A stretch of 18,566 bases of DNA from Candidatus Bipolaricaulota bacterium (GCA_027027485.1 JALVLL010000280.1:1-18566), one strand, 5' to 3'. Counted from the first letter of the stretch, positions 7,206-14,023 are shown. Notes: generated by a model from the letters alone, not told the origin. A program made the numbers and translations.

Positions 7206-7233
7206 GTGATGGGTGATGAGTGATGTGTGACGG
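7206..7233. repeat. Short tandem heptamer repeat, four copies of GTGATGN
   Basis: Four back-to-back seven-base units: GTGATGG, GTGATGA, GTGATGT and GTGACGG, with a weaker GTTGGAA unit after them. It lies just before the point where the transposase remnant becomes recognisable. It is a short tandemly repeated heptamer, not a CRISPR array, because there are no spacers. Confidence 0.85.
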
Positions 7234-7249
7234 GTTGGAAGGAAATTGA

Positions 7250-7698
7250 ACCCCACTCCGGACCCTTTCCCCGGTGATCGTGGTGGATGAGACCTGGGTG
7301 AGGGTGAAAGGGAAGGATGCCCGGATCTATGTGGCCCTGGATCCGAGGACCTCGAGGATCATCTACCTGGAGCCCTTCTTCAGACGTGACGAGCACACCA
7401 CGGACCTCTTCCTGGAGCATCTGGTGGAGGAGTACGGGGAGTGGCCCAGGGAGGTGATCACGATGGGGGAAGTTGGTACCGGGCTGCCTTCTCGTTCTGG
7501 CAGATGGAGGGAAGGATAAGCTGGAAGGTGGTGCGGGGTGGGGAAAGATCGGTGATCGAGGGCTTCTTCGGGGAGTTCCTCAAACGAAGGGTCAAGGACT
7601 TCGACAGGTACTTCCCTACGGGGAGTTTGGAAAGCTTGAGAAGTTGGCTTTCCACCTTCGCCTGGTTCCACAACTCCCTCATCGAGGGCTATTTTTAA
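7250..7698 (+). pseudogene. Truncated, frameshifted DDE transposase (IS6/IS240-like)
   Basis: Remnant of an insertion-sequence transposase core. In one frame from just after a stop at 7247-7249 it reads IVVDETWVRVKG and ALDPRTSRIIYLEPF, up to PREVIT. The match then jumps one frame near 7460-7463 to DGGSWYRAAFSFW, VVRGGERSVIEGFFGEF and WFHNSLIE, ending at the TAA at 7696-7698. Joining the frames restores the D...DGG...E triad (VVDET, TDGG, VIEGFF), so a single base is missing at ATCAC/GATGGG. The N-terminal DNA-binding region is gone, and I found no convincing terminal inverted repeats or target duplication. The element is dead in cis and marks past insertion between the two importer operons. 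The IS family assignment is tentative. Confidence 0.85.
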
Positions 7699-7718
7699 CA
7701 GGGCCCCATCGTATTTGC

Positions 7719-7747
7719 TTGAGAACATGTTCGTGTGGGGTTAAACT
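7719..7747 (+). promoter_or_regulatory. Promoter of plus-strand importer operon, near-leaderless
   Basis: TTGAGA (7719-7724), 17-base spacer, TAAACT (7742-7747). Seven bases separate the -10 from the GTG start at 7755, so transcription would begin at or within a base or two of the start codon. No good Shine-Dalgarno sequence lies between. Confidence 0.6.
7723..7732. promoter_or_regulatory. Operator-like palindrome GAACATGTTC
   Basis: Perfect 10-bp inverted repeat overlapping the end of the -35 box and the start of the spacer of the importer promoter. A repressor of LacI, GntR or similar type bound here would block RNA polymerase. The regulator is not encoded in this window, so this is inference from position and symmetry. 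Confidence 0.45.
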
Positions 7748-7754
7748 ATGTTTT

Positions 7755-8639
7755 GTGTCGAAGGTCAGAAAGACTTTGCGCCCATATATTTTCATTTTGC
7801 CCACCCTTCTCTTCTTAGGCCTTTTCACATATTGGCCTGTTTTTAAATCCGTCTATTACAGCTTTTTTCGCTGGAACCTCTTCACCCCCCAACGAATTTT
7901 TGTGGGGGTCGATCTCTACCGCGAGGTATTACAGGATCCACTTACCTGGAAGGTGCTTAAAAATACTTTCCAACTTGGCCTTGAAACCCTCGTTCCCAGT
8001 GTAGTGGTTGGCATGGCACTTGCGCTATTATTGAACCGACCCATACGTGGGATTTCCTTGTTTCGACTGTCCGTGTACTATCCTTCAGTCCTTCCAACGG
8101 TAGCATTGGGCGCTATCTGGGTCTTCCTTCTCATTCCCGGCTATGGGCTCGCCCCCTATTACCTGGAAAAACTGGGATTGGGACAACCCAGGTTCTTGGA
8201 AGATCCTCGTTTGGCTTTACACACCATCGCCTTCGTTACTGTTTGGAAACAGGCCGGTTATTTTATGATCTTCTTCCTAGCCGGCCTGCAAAATATTCCA
8301 GCTTATTTGTATGAAGCGGCTATCATTGAAGGTGCAGGTCCATTTCAACGTTTTCGTTATATAACTTTTCCCTTATTAAAGCCGATCTCTCTTTTCGTGA
8401 TTGTCATGGCCCTAATAGGTTCAGTGCAATGGGTTGACCAAATCTTCATTATGACTCAGGACGCAGGTCCCTTTAACTCTACCAACATCCTGCTCTTTCA
8501 TATATACCAAACAGCATTTCAATATTGGGATCTCGGCAGGGCTTCTGTACTCACCGTTATACAGGTATTAATCCTCATTTCAGGGACACTTTTGGCCTTC
8601 AGGGTATTCGAGCGGGGCATCTACTATGAACAAACGTAG
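7755..8639 (+). CDS. CUT1-type ABC importer permease, UgpA/MalF-like
   Basis: 294-residue membrane permease beginning MSKVRKTLRPYIFILPTLLFLG, with six hydrophobic segments. The ATPase-docking loop is YLYEAAIIEGAGPFQRF followed by RYITFPLLKP. The open frame continues upstream through the transposase remnant, but that part has no permease features; GTG at 7755 gives a normal family N-terminus and lies at the expected transcription start of the promoter at 7719-7747. Its last 14 bases overlap the next permease gene. Base composition is distinctly richer in A/T than flanking genes (28 of 60 G/C at 8281-8340, against 43 of 60 at 421-480), consistent with acquisition from elsewhere or different selection. 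Confidence 0.9.
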   Translation: MSKVRKTLRPYIFILPTLLFLGLFTYWPVFKSVYYSFFRWNLFTPQRIFVGVDLYREVLQDPLTWKVLKNTFQLGLETLVPSVVVGMALALLLNRPIRGISLFRLSVYYPSVLPTVALGAIWVFLLIPGYGLAPYYLEKLGLGQPRFLEDPRLALHTIAFVTVWKQAGYFMIFFLAGLQNIPAYLYEAAIIEGAGPFQRFRYITFPLLKPISLFVIVMALIGSVQWVDQIFIMTQDAGPFNSTNILLFHIYQTAFQYWDLGRASVLTVIQVLILISGTLLAFRVFERGIYYEQT

Positions 8640-9468
8640 GGGAAAGCGGTTAGTGACAAATTTAGGCTATTCATTGTTGATTTTGGCGGTTATATCCGTT
8701 TGGCTGATCCCACTCTGGTGGACGGTGATTACCGCCATTCGCCCCGTTTCCGAAACCCTGAGCCTCAAGCCGCAATGGATTACACGGAAGCCCACATGGG
8801 AAAATTTCGCTCGGGCGTTAGAGATGGCTCCATGGGGAAAATACTACCTAAACACGTTTCAGGTAGTTGTGGGTACATTTCTTATTCAAATGTTTACTAT
8901 CATCCCCGCCGCGTATGCTTTCGCCAGGCTCAGATTTCCGGGAAGGGATCTCCTTTTTTACGTGCTGTTAGTTCAACTTATGCTTCCTGCAGCAGCTCTT
9001 ATCTTTCCCAATTACACTACCATAAAGACTTTGGGTCTCGTGGACACAAAGATCGCGCTTATGCTCCCATATGCCGCCTCTGCTTTCGGCACTTTTCTCC
9101 TCCGCCAGGCTTTTCGAACCATCCCACAGGAGCTCGAAGACGCCGCCCTGATAGACGGTTGCAACTGGTTAGGGCTCGTCCGACATGTCTACCTTCCCCT
9201 GATAAAGCCGGTTTTTGTCGCCTTCGCCTTGAACTCCATCATCTACCATTGGAACGAGTTCCTTTGGCCTCTCGTGGTAATCAATTCGCCCGACAAGCGA
9301 ACCCTCACTTTGGGATTAGCGATGGCCTTCAAATCACAAGAAACGGGGTTTGATTGGCCTTTAATGACCGCTACTTTGCTTATCGTTATCGCTCCTTTAC
9401 TTGTGCTCTTTGTTGTTTTTCAACGTTGGTTCATTCGTATTTATGCCCAATCTGGAATAAAAGGATAA
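8626..9468 (+). CDS. CUT1-type ABC importer permease, UgpE/MalG-like
   Basis: 280-residue inner-membrane permease, partner of the preceding gene, whose 3' end it overlaps by 14 bases. Marks are WLIPLWWTVITAIRP in the first helix, YYLNTFQVV, AAYAFARLRFPG, the EAA loop ELEDAALIDGCNWLGLV followed by LPLIKP, and the end RIYAQSGIKG. It parallels the UgpE-like permease of the minus-strand operon in every landmark, so the two importers are paralogous systems. No ATPase gene follows. A 69-base gap with a second GGAGG near its start leads to the binding-protein gene. Confidence 0.91.
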   Translation: MNKRRGKRLVTNLGYSLLILAVISVWLIPLWWTVITAIRPVSETLSLKPQWITRKPTWENFARALEMAPWGKYYLNTFQVVVGTFLIQMFTIIPAAYAFARLRFPGRDLLFYVLLVQLMLPAAALIFPNYTTIKTLGLVDTKIALMLPYAASAFGTFLLRQAFRTIPQELEDAALIDGCNWLGLVRHVYLPLIKPVFVAFALNSIIYHWNEFLWPLVVINSPDKRTLTLGLAMAFKSQETGFDWPLMTATLLIVIAPLLVLFVVFQRWFIRIYAQSGIKG

Positions 9469-9537
9469 GGAGGTGGTTGAAGGGGATCAAAAACGATACG
9501 GAAGTTTCAACTTTATGCAAATTTAAGGAGGGAAACG

Positions 9538-10836
9538 ATGCGAAAATATCTTTTATTAGGCATCTTGATCATCGGAATAGGGTTAGGTCTTGTGGCCGAA
9601 ACAGTAAGGCTTACATTCTATTATCCTGTTTCGGTAGCAGGGCCTCTGGCAAAGGTAATCGATAGAATGGTGGCGGAATTCAACGCCTCACACCCCGACA
9701 TCGAGGTGACGCCTGTCTTCGCTGGCGGATACAACGACACTCTGCTTAAAGTTCAAGCCGCCATCTTGGGAGGAACTCCTCCGGATGTGGCTATCCTCCT
9801 TTCCACCGACCTCTTCACTCTAAAGGCCATTGATGCCATTGTGCCTTTGAACGGTTTCATCTCTGCAGACGAGGATGGCCAGGAATACGTCCGGGATTTC
9901 TTCCCAGCTCTCATGGCAAATTCACTCCTTGAGGGAAAGATCTGGTCTATCCCGTTCCAGCGGAGTACCCCCATCCTCTACTACAACAAAGATCTCTTCC
10001 AAGAAGTCGGCTTGGACCCGGAAAGACCTCCAACTACTTGGGACGAACTCGTGGAATATGGTCTTAAACTCGTTAAGCGAGCTCCAGACGGGTCCGTCAC
10101 CCGCTGGGGGCTCGAGGTCCCGTTTAGCGGTGGATTCATCTGGAACTTCGAGGCTTTCATCTATCAGACCGGTTGTCCCGGTTGCAACGAGGTAAAGATC
10201 GTGAGCGATGATGGGACTGAAGTGTACTTCACCAGCCAGCATGTCCTCACCGCGTTACGGTTCTTCCGTGACCTTTCCGTTTACTACAAGATCATGCCCA
10301 ACGGTTACATCAACTGGGGCACGGTCCCTTCCGACTTCCTCGCCGGCCGCGCGGCCATGATTTATCACTCCACGGGAAGCCTCACGCACATTCGCAACAA
10401 CGCCTCTTTCGACTTCGGCGTGGCCTTCATGCCGGGCCTGAGCTGTTACGGCACCCCCACAGGGGGCGGGAATTTTTACATCTTCAAAAATATTCCCAAG
10501 GGACATCAGAAGGCTGCATGGATCTTCGTGCGCTGGATGACTTCACCTGAAAAAGTAGCGGAGTGGTCCATCAAATCAGGATATATAGCTGTACGTCGCT
10601 CCGCTTACGAAACCGAATTAATGCGAGAATTCACGGCTGCACATCCCGAGTACCTCGTAGCTCGAGATCAGCTAGCATATGCCCATAAGGAATTCGCTTC
10701 TTATAACCGTGCCAAGGTAACCAAGATCCTTTTCGATCAGTTAGCTCGTGCTATTCTCGGTGAAACGACACCCGAGGAAGCCCTTGAGGAAGCCCAACGC
10801 CAAGCCAGCACTGAACTCGCGCCGTTCAGGAAATAG
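9538..10836 (+). CDS. ABC importer solute-binding protein, UgpB-like (family 1)
   Basis: 432-residue periplasmic binding protein. The hydrophobic leader MRKYLLLGILIIGIGLGLVA is followed by ETVRLTFYYPV with no lipobox Cys. The family-1 signature PPTTWDELVEYGLKLV and the ILYYNKDLF strand are clear; CPGC in the middle may form a disulphide or bind metal. The C-terminus carries AAWIFVRWMTSPEKVAEWS and a helix rich in Glu and Ala. ATG at 9538 follows AAGGAGGG with a suitable gap. It is the third gene of the plus-strand importer operon and is followed by a strong terminator. It has TFYYPV where the minus-operon protein has TFWHAM, so the two probably bind different members of the glycerol-phosphate/sugar class. 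Confidence 0.92.
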   Translation: MRKYLLLGILIIGIGLGLVAETVRLTFYYPVSVAGPLAKVIDRMVAEFNASHPDIEVTPVFAGGYNDTLLKVQAAILGGTPPDVAILLSTDLFTLKAIDAIVPLNGFISADEDGQEYVRDFFPALMANSLLEGKIWSIPFQRSTPILYYNKDLFQEVGLDPERPPTTWDELVEYGLKLVKRAPDGSVTRWGLEVPFSGGFIWNFEAFIYQTGCPGCNEVKIVSDDGTEVYFTSQHVLTALRFFRDLSVYYKIMPNGYINWGTVPSDFLAGRAAMIYHSTGSLTHIRNNASFDFGVAFMPGLSCYGTPTGGGNFYIFKNIPKGHQKAAWIFVRWMTSPEKVAEWSIKSGYIAVRRSAYETELMREFTAAHPEYLVARDQLAYAHKEFASYNRAKVTKILFDQLARAILGETTPEEALEEAQRQASTELAPFRK

Positions 10837-10854
10837 AATCCCCTTCAGTTGTGT

Positions 10855-10892
10855 TAAGGAGGCGCGCCGTAGTAGCCCGGCGCGCCTCCTTA
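10855..10892. terminator. Bidirectional intrinsic terminator between convergent operons
   Basis: Perfect 15-bp stem TAAGGAGGCGCGCCG (10855-10869) and its complement (10878-10892) with the eight-base loop TAGTAGCC. A TTT follows on the plus strand and the stem itself ends in A/T pairs. It serves the plus-strand importer, and the TAA stop of the minus-strand DUF501 gene is the last three bases of the stem, so it probably ends that operon too. Confidence 0.85.
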
Positions 10893-11465
10893 TTTAGCAG
10901 GCTCTTCTCTTGTAAACCCGCGGCTGACCAAGGCGCGGTCGCAGAGGCGATCGGGACAGTGGAGGGAGGGGAGGAGCCCGGCCACGATGCGGCCGATGGG
11001 GTTCGTGCCCCGGGCGAGGTAGTGGGCGAGCTGGGCGTGGAGGCACTTTATCCGGGAGCGATTCCTGAGCCCGGCGATTCCCGTCTCCACCGAATCCCAG
11101 GCCCCAACCTCCTTGAGGAATTCCCTGTCCTCGGGGGAGAGCAAGGAGATCCGCTCGCGGCGGTACTCCTCGTGGGCCTCCAGGTACTCGGAAAGGAGCT
11201 CCGCGTCGCGCGCGAGCCTCTCCTCCAGCTCCTTCACCATCCCCCGGGCTTCCAGCTTCCCCACCTCCCGCACCAGATACGGACAGGTGAGCCAGAAGAG
11301 GGTGGGGAACACCTCGAACCCGTTCCCTTTGATGAGGGGGTAGTTCACGGTCACCTGGGGGTAGCCGTGGGGGCAATCCCGGGCGATGGCCACCACCCCG
11401 CGGGGGTAGCGCCCTATCTGCCAGCGGATGACCTCGATGTCCCGTTGAGAGGGAGGGCGGTCCAT
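10890..11465 (-). CDS. DUF501-family protein, unknown function
   Basis: 191-residue protein matching the DUF501 pattern known mainly from actinobacteria and some deep-branching bacteria. Visible marks are IGRYPRGVVAIARDCPHGYP (18-36), FPTLFWLTCPYLV (53-65), a charged helix through LEARGMVKELEERLA, and KCLHAQLAHYLARGTNPIG (140-158). Conserved Cys31, Cys61, Cys141, His143 and His148 could bind a metal, and there is an extra CPDRLC near the C-terminus. The ATG at 11465 shares its A with the lplA stop (TGATG); the open frame upstream of it is only the shadow of lplA. It is the last gene of the lipoylation operon, which suggests but does not prove a link to lipoate or the enzymes carrying it. Its biochemical role is not known to me. 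Confidence 0.8.
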   Translation of the reverse strand: MDRPPSQRDIEVIRWQIGRYPRGVVAIARDCPHGYPQVTVNYPLIKGNGFEVFPTLFWLTCPYLVREVGKLEARGMVKELEERLARDAELLSEYLEAHEEYRRERISLLSPEDREFLKEVGAWDSVETGIAGLRNRSRIKCLHAQLAHYLARGTNPIGRIVAGLLPSLHCPDRLCDRALVSRGFTREEPAK

Positions 11466-12184
11466 CAGAAGACCCGATACGTGGATACCCGAGTCCACGC
11501 CATGGCCCACTCCCGCAGCGATATCTCCTCCCTCCCGTACCTCCCCAGGGGCTTGAAGGCCGAAAGGATGAGACGTGTTCCCTCTTCCAATGTCACGTCG
11601 CGTTTCAGGATCCCCGCAAGCGATCCGGTGGGACCGGGCTGCGAGGGCACACCGGAGGGGGAATAGCCCGGCCGCAGGGCCAAAAGAACCTTCTCCATGG
11701 GGATGCGATCGTCCCAGAGGAGCAGGGTCCCGTGGAAGAGGAGCCCGCGGCGGCGGTACTGGGCCATCCCCGAGACCTTCAAGTCCCCCACCAACACCGA
11801 GCTCCCGTTCACCCTGGCCCTGAGTCCAAGCCTCTCCCCCAGGGCTTCCGCCAGAAGGCCCCCGATGATCTCGTATGCCTTCCTCACGTCGGCCCAGGGG
11901 CCGTCCAAGGGGAGGATGAGGGAGAAGTTGAGGTTCCCGGGATGGTGGTAGACCGCCCCGCCCCCGCTGGGCCTCCTCACCACCGGGATCCGGTAGCGGC
12001 GGCAGAAATCGAGATCCGCCTCGTCCTTGGGGTTCTGCCCCCTGCCGATCACCACGCAACGGGGGTTCCGCCAGATGCGGAGGGTGGGGGGGACGCGATC
12101 CTCCCCATAGCTCCGCAGGATGGATTCCTCTAGCGCCAGGTTCTCCGCCGGGTCCCTCAGCGAGAAATCGATGATCACCCGCAT
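11465..12184 (-). CDS. lplA: LplA/LipM-fold lipoate-protein ligase or lipoyl transferase, catalytic domain only
   Basis: 239-residue member of the BPL/LplA/LipB fold. RRPSGGGAVYH (70-80), the catalytic lysine Lys136 in GDLKVSGMAQ, and HGTLL (151-155) match lipoate-protein ligase A and the LipL amidotransferases. The C-terminal accessory domain of E. coli LplA (about 338 residues) is missing and no LplB-like gene is nearby. It may therefore need a separate partner to adenylate lipoate, or it may move octanoyl or lipoyl groups between carrier proteins. ATG at 12184 lies inside the last codons of lipA (10-base overlap), and its stop overlaps the DUF501 start. Family is secure; ligase versus transferase is open. 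Confidence 0.85.
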   Translation of the reverse strand: MRVIIDFSLRDPAENLALEESILRSYGEDRVPPTLRIWRNPRCVVIGRGQNPKDEADLDFCRRYRIPVVRRPSGGGAVYHHPGNLNFSLILPLDGPWADVRKAYEIIGGLLAEALGERLGLRARVNGSSVLVGDLKVSGMAQYRRRGLLFHGTLLLWDDRIPMEKVLLALRPGYSPSGVPSQPGPTGSLAGILKRDVTLEEGTRLILSAFKPLGRYGREEISLREWAMAWTRVSTYRVF

Positions 12185-13035
12185 GAAAGCTCCCTATACA
12201 CCTCGGCCGCCCGGAACGAGGTCCGTGCCAAAGGGCCCGCCACCACGGCCCTGAACCCCATCCTCAGGGCCTCCTCTTCCAGTTCCCTGAACTCCTCGGG
12301 GCTTAGGTACCTCGCCACCGGGGCCTTATCCGGCCCCGGCCTCAAGTACTGCCCGAGTACCAGTATATCCACCCCGGCCTCCAAAAGATCCTCCATGGCC
12401 AGGCGGACCTCCTCGGCCGTCTCCCCGAGCCCCAAAAGGAGGGAGGACTTGGTGAGGATCCCAGGCGAAAGCTCCTTGACCGCCTTCAAAACCCACAGGG
12501 AAAGCTCGTAAGAGGCCCTGGGGTCACGGATCCGCGGGGTGAGGCGCCGCACCGTTTCCAGGTTATGTCCCACAACGTGCGGCCCCGCGGAGATCACGGT
12601 TTCCAATGACCCCCGCTTCCCCGAGAAATCGGGGATCAACGCCTCCACCACGGCTTCCGGGGACGCCCTCTTCACTTCCGCTATCACCCAGGCCCAGTGG
12701 GCCGCCCCCCCATCCGGAAGGTCGTCCCGGTCCACGGAGGTGAGCACCACATACGAGAGGCCGAGCTCCGCCACCGCGCGGGCGATGCGCTCGGGCTCCT
12801 CGGGATCCACCCTTCCCCCGGGCCAGCCGGTCTTCGTGGCACAGAACCGACACGACCTCGTACAGACATCCCCGAGGATCATGAAGGTGGCGGTGGAGGC
12901 GCCCCAGCAGCGCGGGATATTGGGGCAGCGGGCCGACCAGCACACGGTGTGGAGGCGGTGACGGGAAAGGATCTCATCCATCCTCCGCACCGTGTCCACA
13001 TCGCTTACCTCCACCCTGATCCATCCCGGCCTCAT
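12175..13035 (-). CDS. lipA: Lipoyl synthase (radical SAM)
   Basis: 286-residue radical-SAM enzyme that inserts two sulfurs into protein-bound octanoyl groups. Both cluster motifs are present: auxiliary cluster C-x4-C-x5-C at Cys32, Cys37 and Cys43 (CWSARCPNIPRC), and radical-SAM C-x3-C-x2-C at Cys58, Cys62 and Cys65 (CTRSCRFC). VLTSVDRDDLPDGGA, HNLETVRRLTPRIRDPRASY, KSSLLLGLGET and DILVLGQYLRP are canonical. The C-terminal RSSYHA motif, which supplies a Ser ligand to the auxiliary cluster, reads RTSFRA (271-276). ATG at 13035 overlaps the lipB stop as ATGA; the longer open frame upstream is the shadow of lipB. It is third of five genes in the operon. Confidence 0.97.
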   Translation of the reverse strand: MRPGWIRVEVSDVDTVRRMDEILSRHRLHTVCWSARCPNIPRCWGASTATFMILGDVCTRSCRFCATKTGWPGGRVDPEEPERIARAVAELGLSYVVLTSVDRDDLPDGGAAHWAWVIAEVKRASPEAVVEALIPDFSGKRGSLETVISAGPHVVGHNLETVRRLTPRIRDPRASYELSLWVLKAVKELSPGILTKSSLLLGLGETAEEVRLAMEDLLEAGVDILVLGQYLRPGPDKAPVARYLSPEEFRELEEEALRMGFRAVVAGPLARTSFRAAEVYRELSCG

Positions 13036-13706
13036 GCCGCCACCGCCTCCGGCAGTCCCCCCTCCACGGGGTGCACCCCGAAGACACCCGCGAAGGCCTC
13101 CCGGGCCCGGGATTCCGCCTCCCCGAGCCCAACGGGCCGTCCCAGGAGGGACGATAAGGAAGTGGCCTTGGCCCAATGGATCCCACAGGGAACTATGAAC
13201 TCGAAGCCATCCGGATCCAGATCCACGTTCAGGGCGAGCCCATGCATGGTGATCCAGCTCCGCACGTAGATTCCCACCGAGCCGAGCTTCCTGTCGCCGG
13301 CCCAGATCCCCGGATATCCCGGGAGCCTCCCTGCCGCGATCCCGAAGGAGGAGGCCACGCGGATCATCACCTCCTCCAGGGCCCAGATGTACCACTTCAC
13401 GCTCCGCTTCCAGCCGCGCAAGTCCAGGATGGGGTAGAGGACGAGCTGTCCCGGGCCGTGGTAGGTGACGTCACCGCCGCGCTCCGCCTCCACGAGATCT
13501 ACACCCTTCGCGACGAGATAAGCCGGGTCGGCGAGGATATGGCGGGGGTCGGCGGACCGCCCCAGGGTGATCACGGGCTCGTGTTCCAGGGAAAGCACCG
13601 TATCCGGTATCTCGCCTTTGCCGCGCAGGGAATGGAGCTTCCGCTGGATTTCCAGGGCCTTGTGGTAACGGACCCTGCCCAAGGAAACCCAGAGGATCCT
13701 CTTCAT
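13032..13706 (-). CDS. lipB: Octanoyl-[ACP]:protein N-octanoyltransferase
   Basis: 224-residue enzyme that moves octanoate from acyl carrier protein to the lysine of a lipoyl domain, the first step of de novo protein lipoylation. RGGDVTYHGPGQ (76-87), catalytic Lys140 in RKLGSVGI, MHGLALNV (154-161) and catalytic Cys174 in VPCGI match LipB. ATG at 13706 overlaps the stop of the lipoyl-carrier gene (ATGA) and its own stop overlaps lipA (ATGA), so carrier, LipB and LipA are translationally coupled in pathway order. Confidence 0.96.
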   Translation of the reverse strand: MKRILWVSLGRVRYHKALEIQRKLHSLRGKGEIPDTVLSLEHEPVITLGRSADPRHILADPAYLVAKGVDLVEAERGGDVTYHGPGQLVLYPILDLRGWKRSVKWYIWALEEVMIRVASSFGIAAGRLPGYPGIWAGDRKLGSVGIYVRSWITMHGLALNVDLDPDGFEFIVPCGIHWAKATSLSSLLGRPVGLGEAESRAREAFAGVFGVHPVEGGLPEAVAA

Positions 13707-13948
13707 TCAGCGTCTCCCTTTTCTGCGATCTTCCCTATCACCTCGCCCGGGGCGGCGGTCCTCCCCTCGGGGACCAGGATGGCGAACAGCTTCCCCTTCA
13801 CCGGGGCCTCGATGACGAAGGTGGCCTTCTCGGCCTCCACCTCGGCCACCGCCTCCCCGGCTTCCACCTCATCGCCCACATCCCGCAGCCACCGCACCAC
13901 CCGAACCTCTTGCACGTCTCCCAAAGGCGGCACGACGATATCGGCCAA
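13703..13948 (-). CDS. Free-standing lipoyl-domain carrier protein
   Basis: 81-residue protein that is just one biotinyl/lipoyl domain. It starts MADIVVPPLGD; the hinge VGDEVEAGEAVAEVEAEKA carries Lys41, the expected lipoylation site in the E2-type position, and EAPVKGKL follows in the second half. TTG at 13948 is chosen because AAGGAGGT (13953-13960) lies four bases before it and lipoyl domains start exactly here; an upstream ATG at 13972 would place that ribosome site inside the gene. E2 proteins normally continue into subunit-binding and acyltransferase domains, which are absent. A biotin carrier would have MKM around the lysine rather than EKA. First gene of the lipoylation operon. Confidence 0.87.
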   Translation of the reverse strand: MADIVVPPLGDVQEVRVVRWLRDVGDEVEAGEAVAEVEAEKATFVIEAPVKGKLFAILVPEGRTAAPGEVIGKIAEKGDAE

Positions 13949-13970
13949 TTCCACCTCCTTTCGGCGTCCC

Positions 13971-13976
13971 ATTCTA
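13971..13976 (-). promoter_or_regulatory. Possible -10 box of the lipoylation operon
   Basis: TAGAAT on the minus strand, 10 bases before the AAGGAGGT ribosome site of the lipoyl-carrier gene. No good -35 box is seen at 16-18 bases (ATCGTT is the nearest candidate), so an activator or another sigma factor may be involved. Low certainty. Confidence 0.35.
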
Positions 13977-14023
13977 CCCCAGGGGCAAAGGGAACGATAC
14001 GGAATTAAAATGGGGTGAAAGAC

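Noticed and set aside
7206..7233. CRISPR-like array.
   Set aside because: The units are seven bases long and abut without spacers, and no cas genes are nearby.
7473..7754. A long in-frame N-terminal extension of the plus-strand permease running through the transposase remnant.
   Set aside because: The extension has no permease features, lies in DNA whose other frame encodes the transposase, and crosses the promoter; the GTG at 7755 gives a normal N-terminus.
9469..9537. Small leader peptide in the gap before the plus-strand binding-protein gene (GGAGG followed by TTG, or ATG-CAA-ATT-TAA).
   Set aside because: The spacing is too short for the TTG, and the ATG frame has only three codons; neither shows coding character.
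11466..12059. Open frame extending the DUF501 gene upstream into lplA.
   Set aside because: It is the out-of-frame shadow of the strongly conserved lplA; the TGATG overlap at 11465 marks the real start.
13036..13395. Open frame extending lipA upstream into lipB.
   Set aside because: Gly/Arg-rich shadow of lipB; LipA homology begins right after the ATG at 13035.
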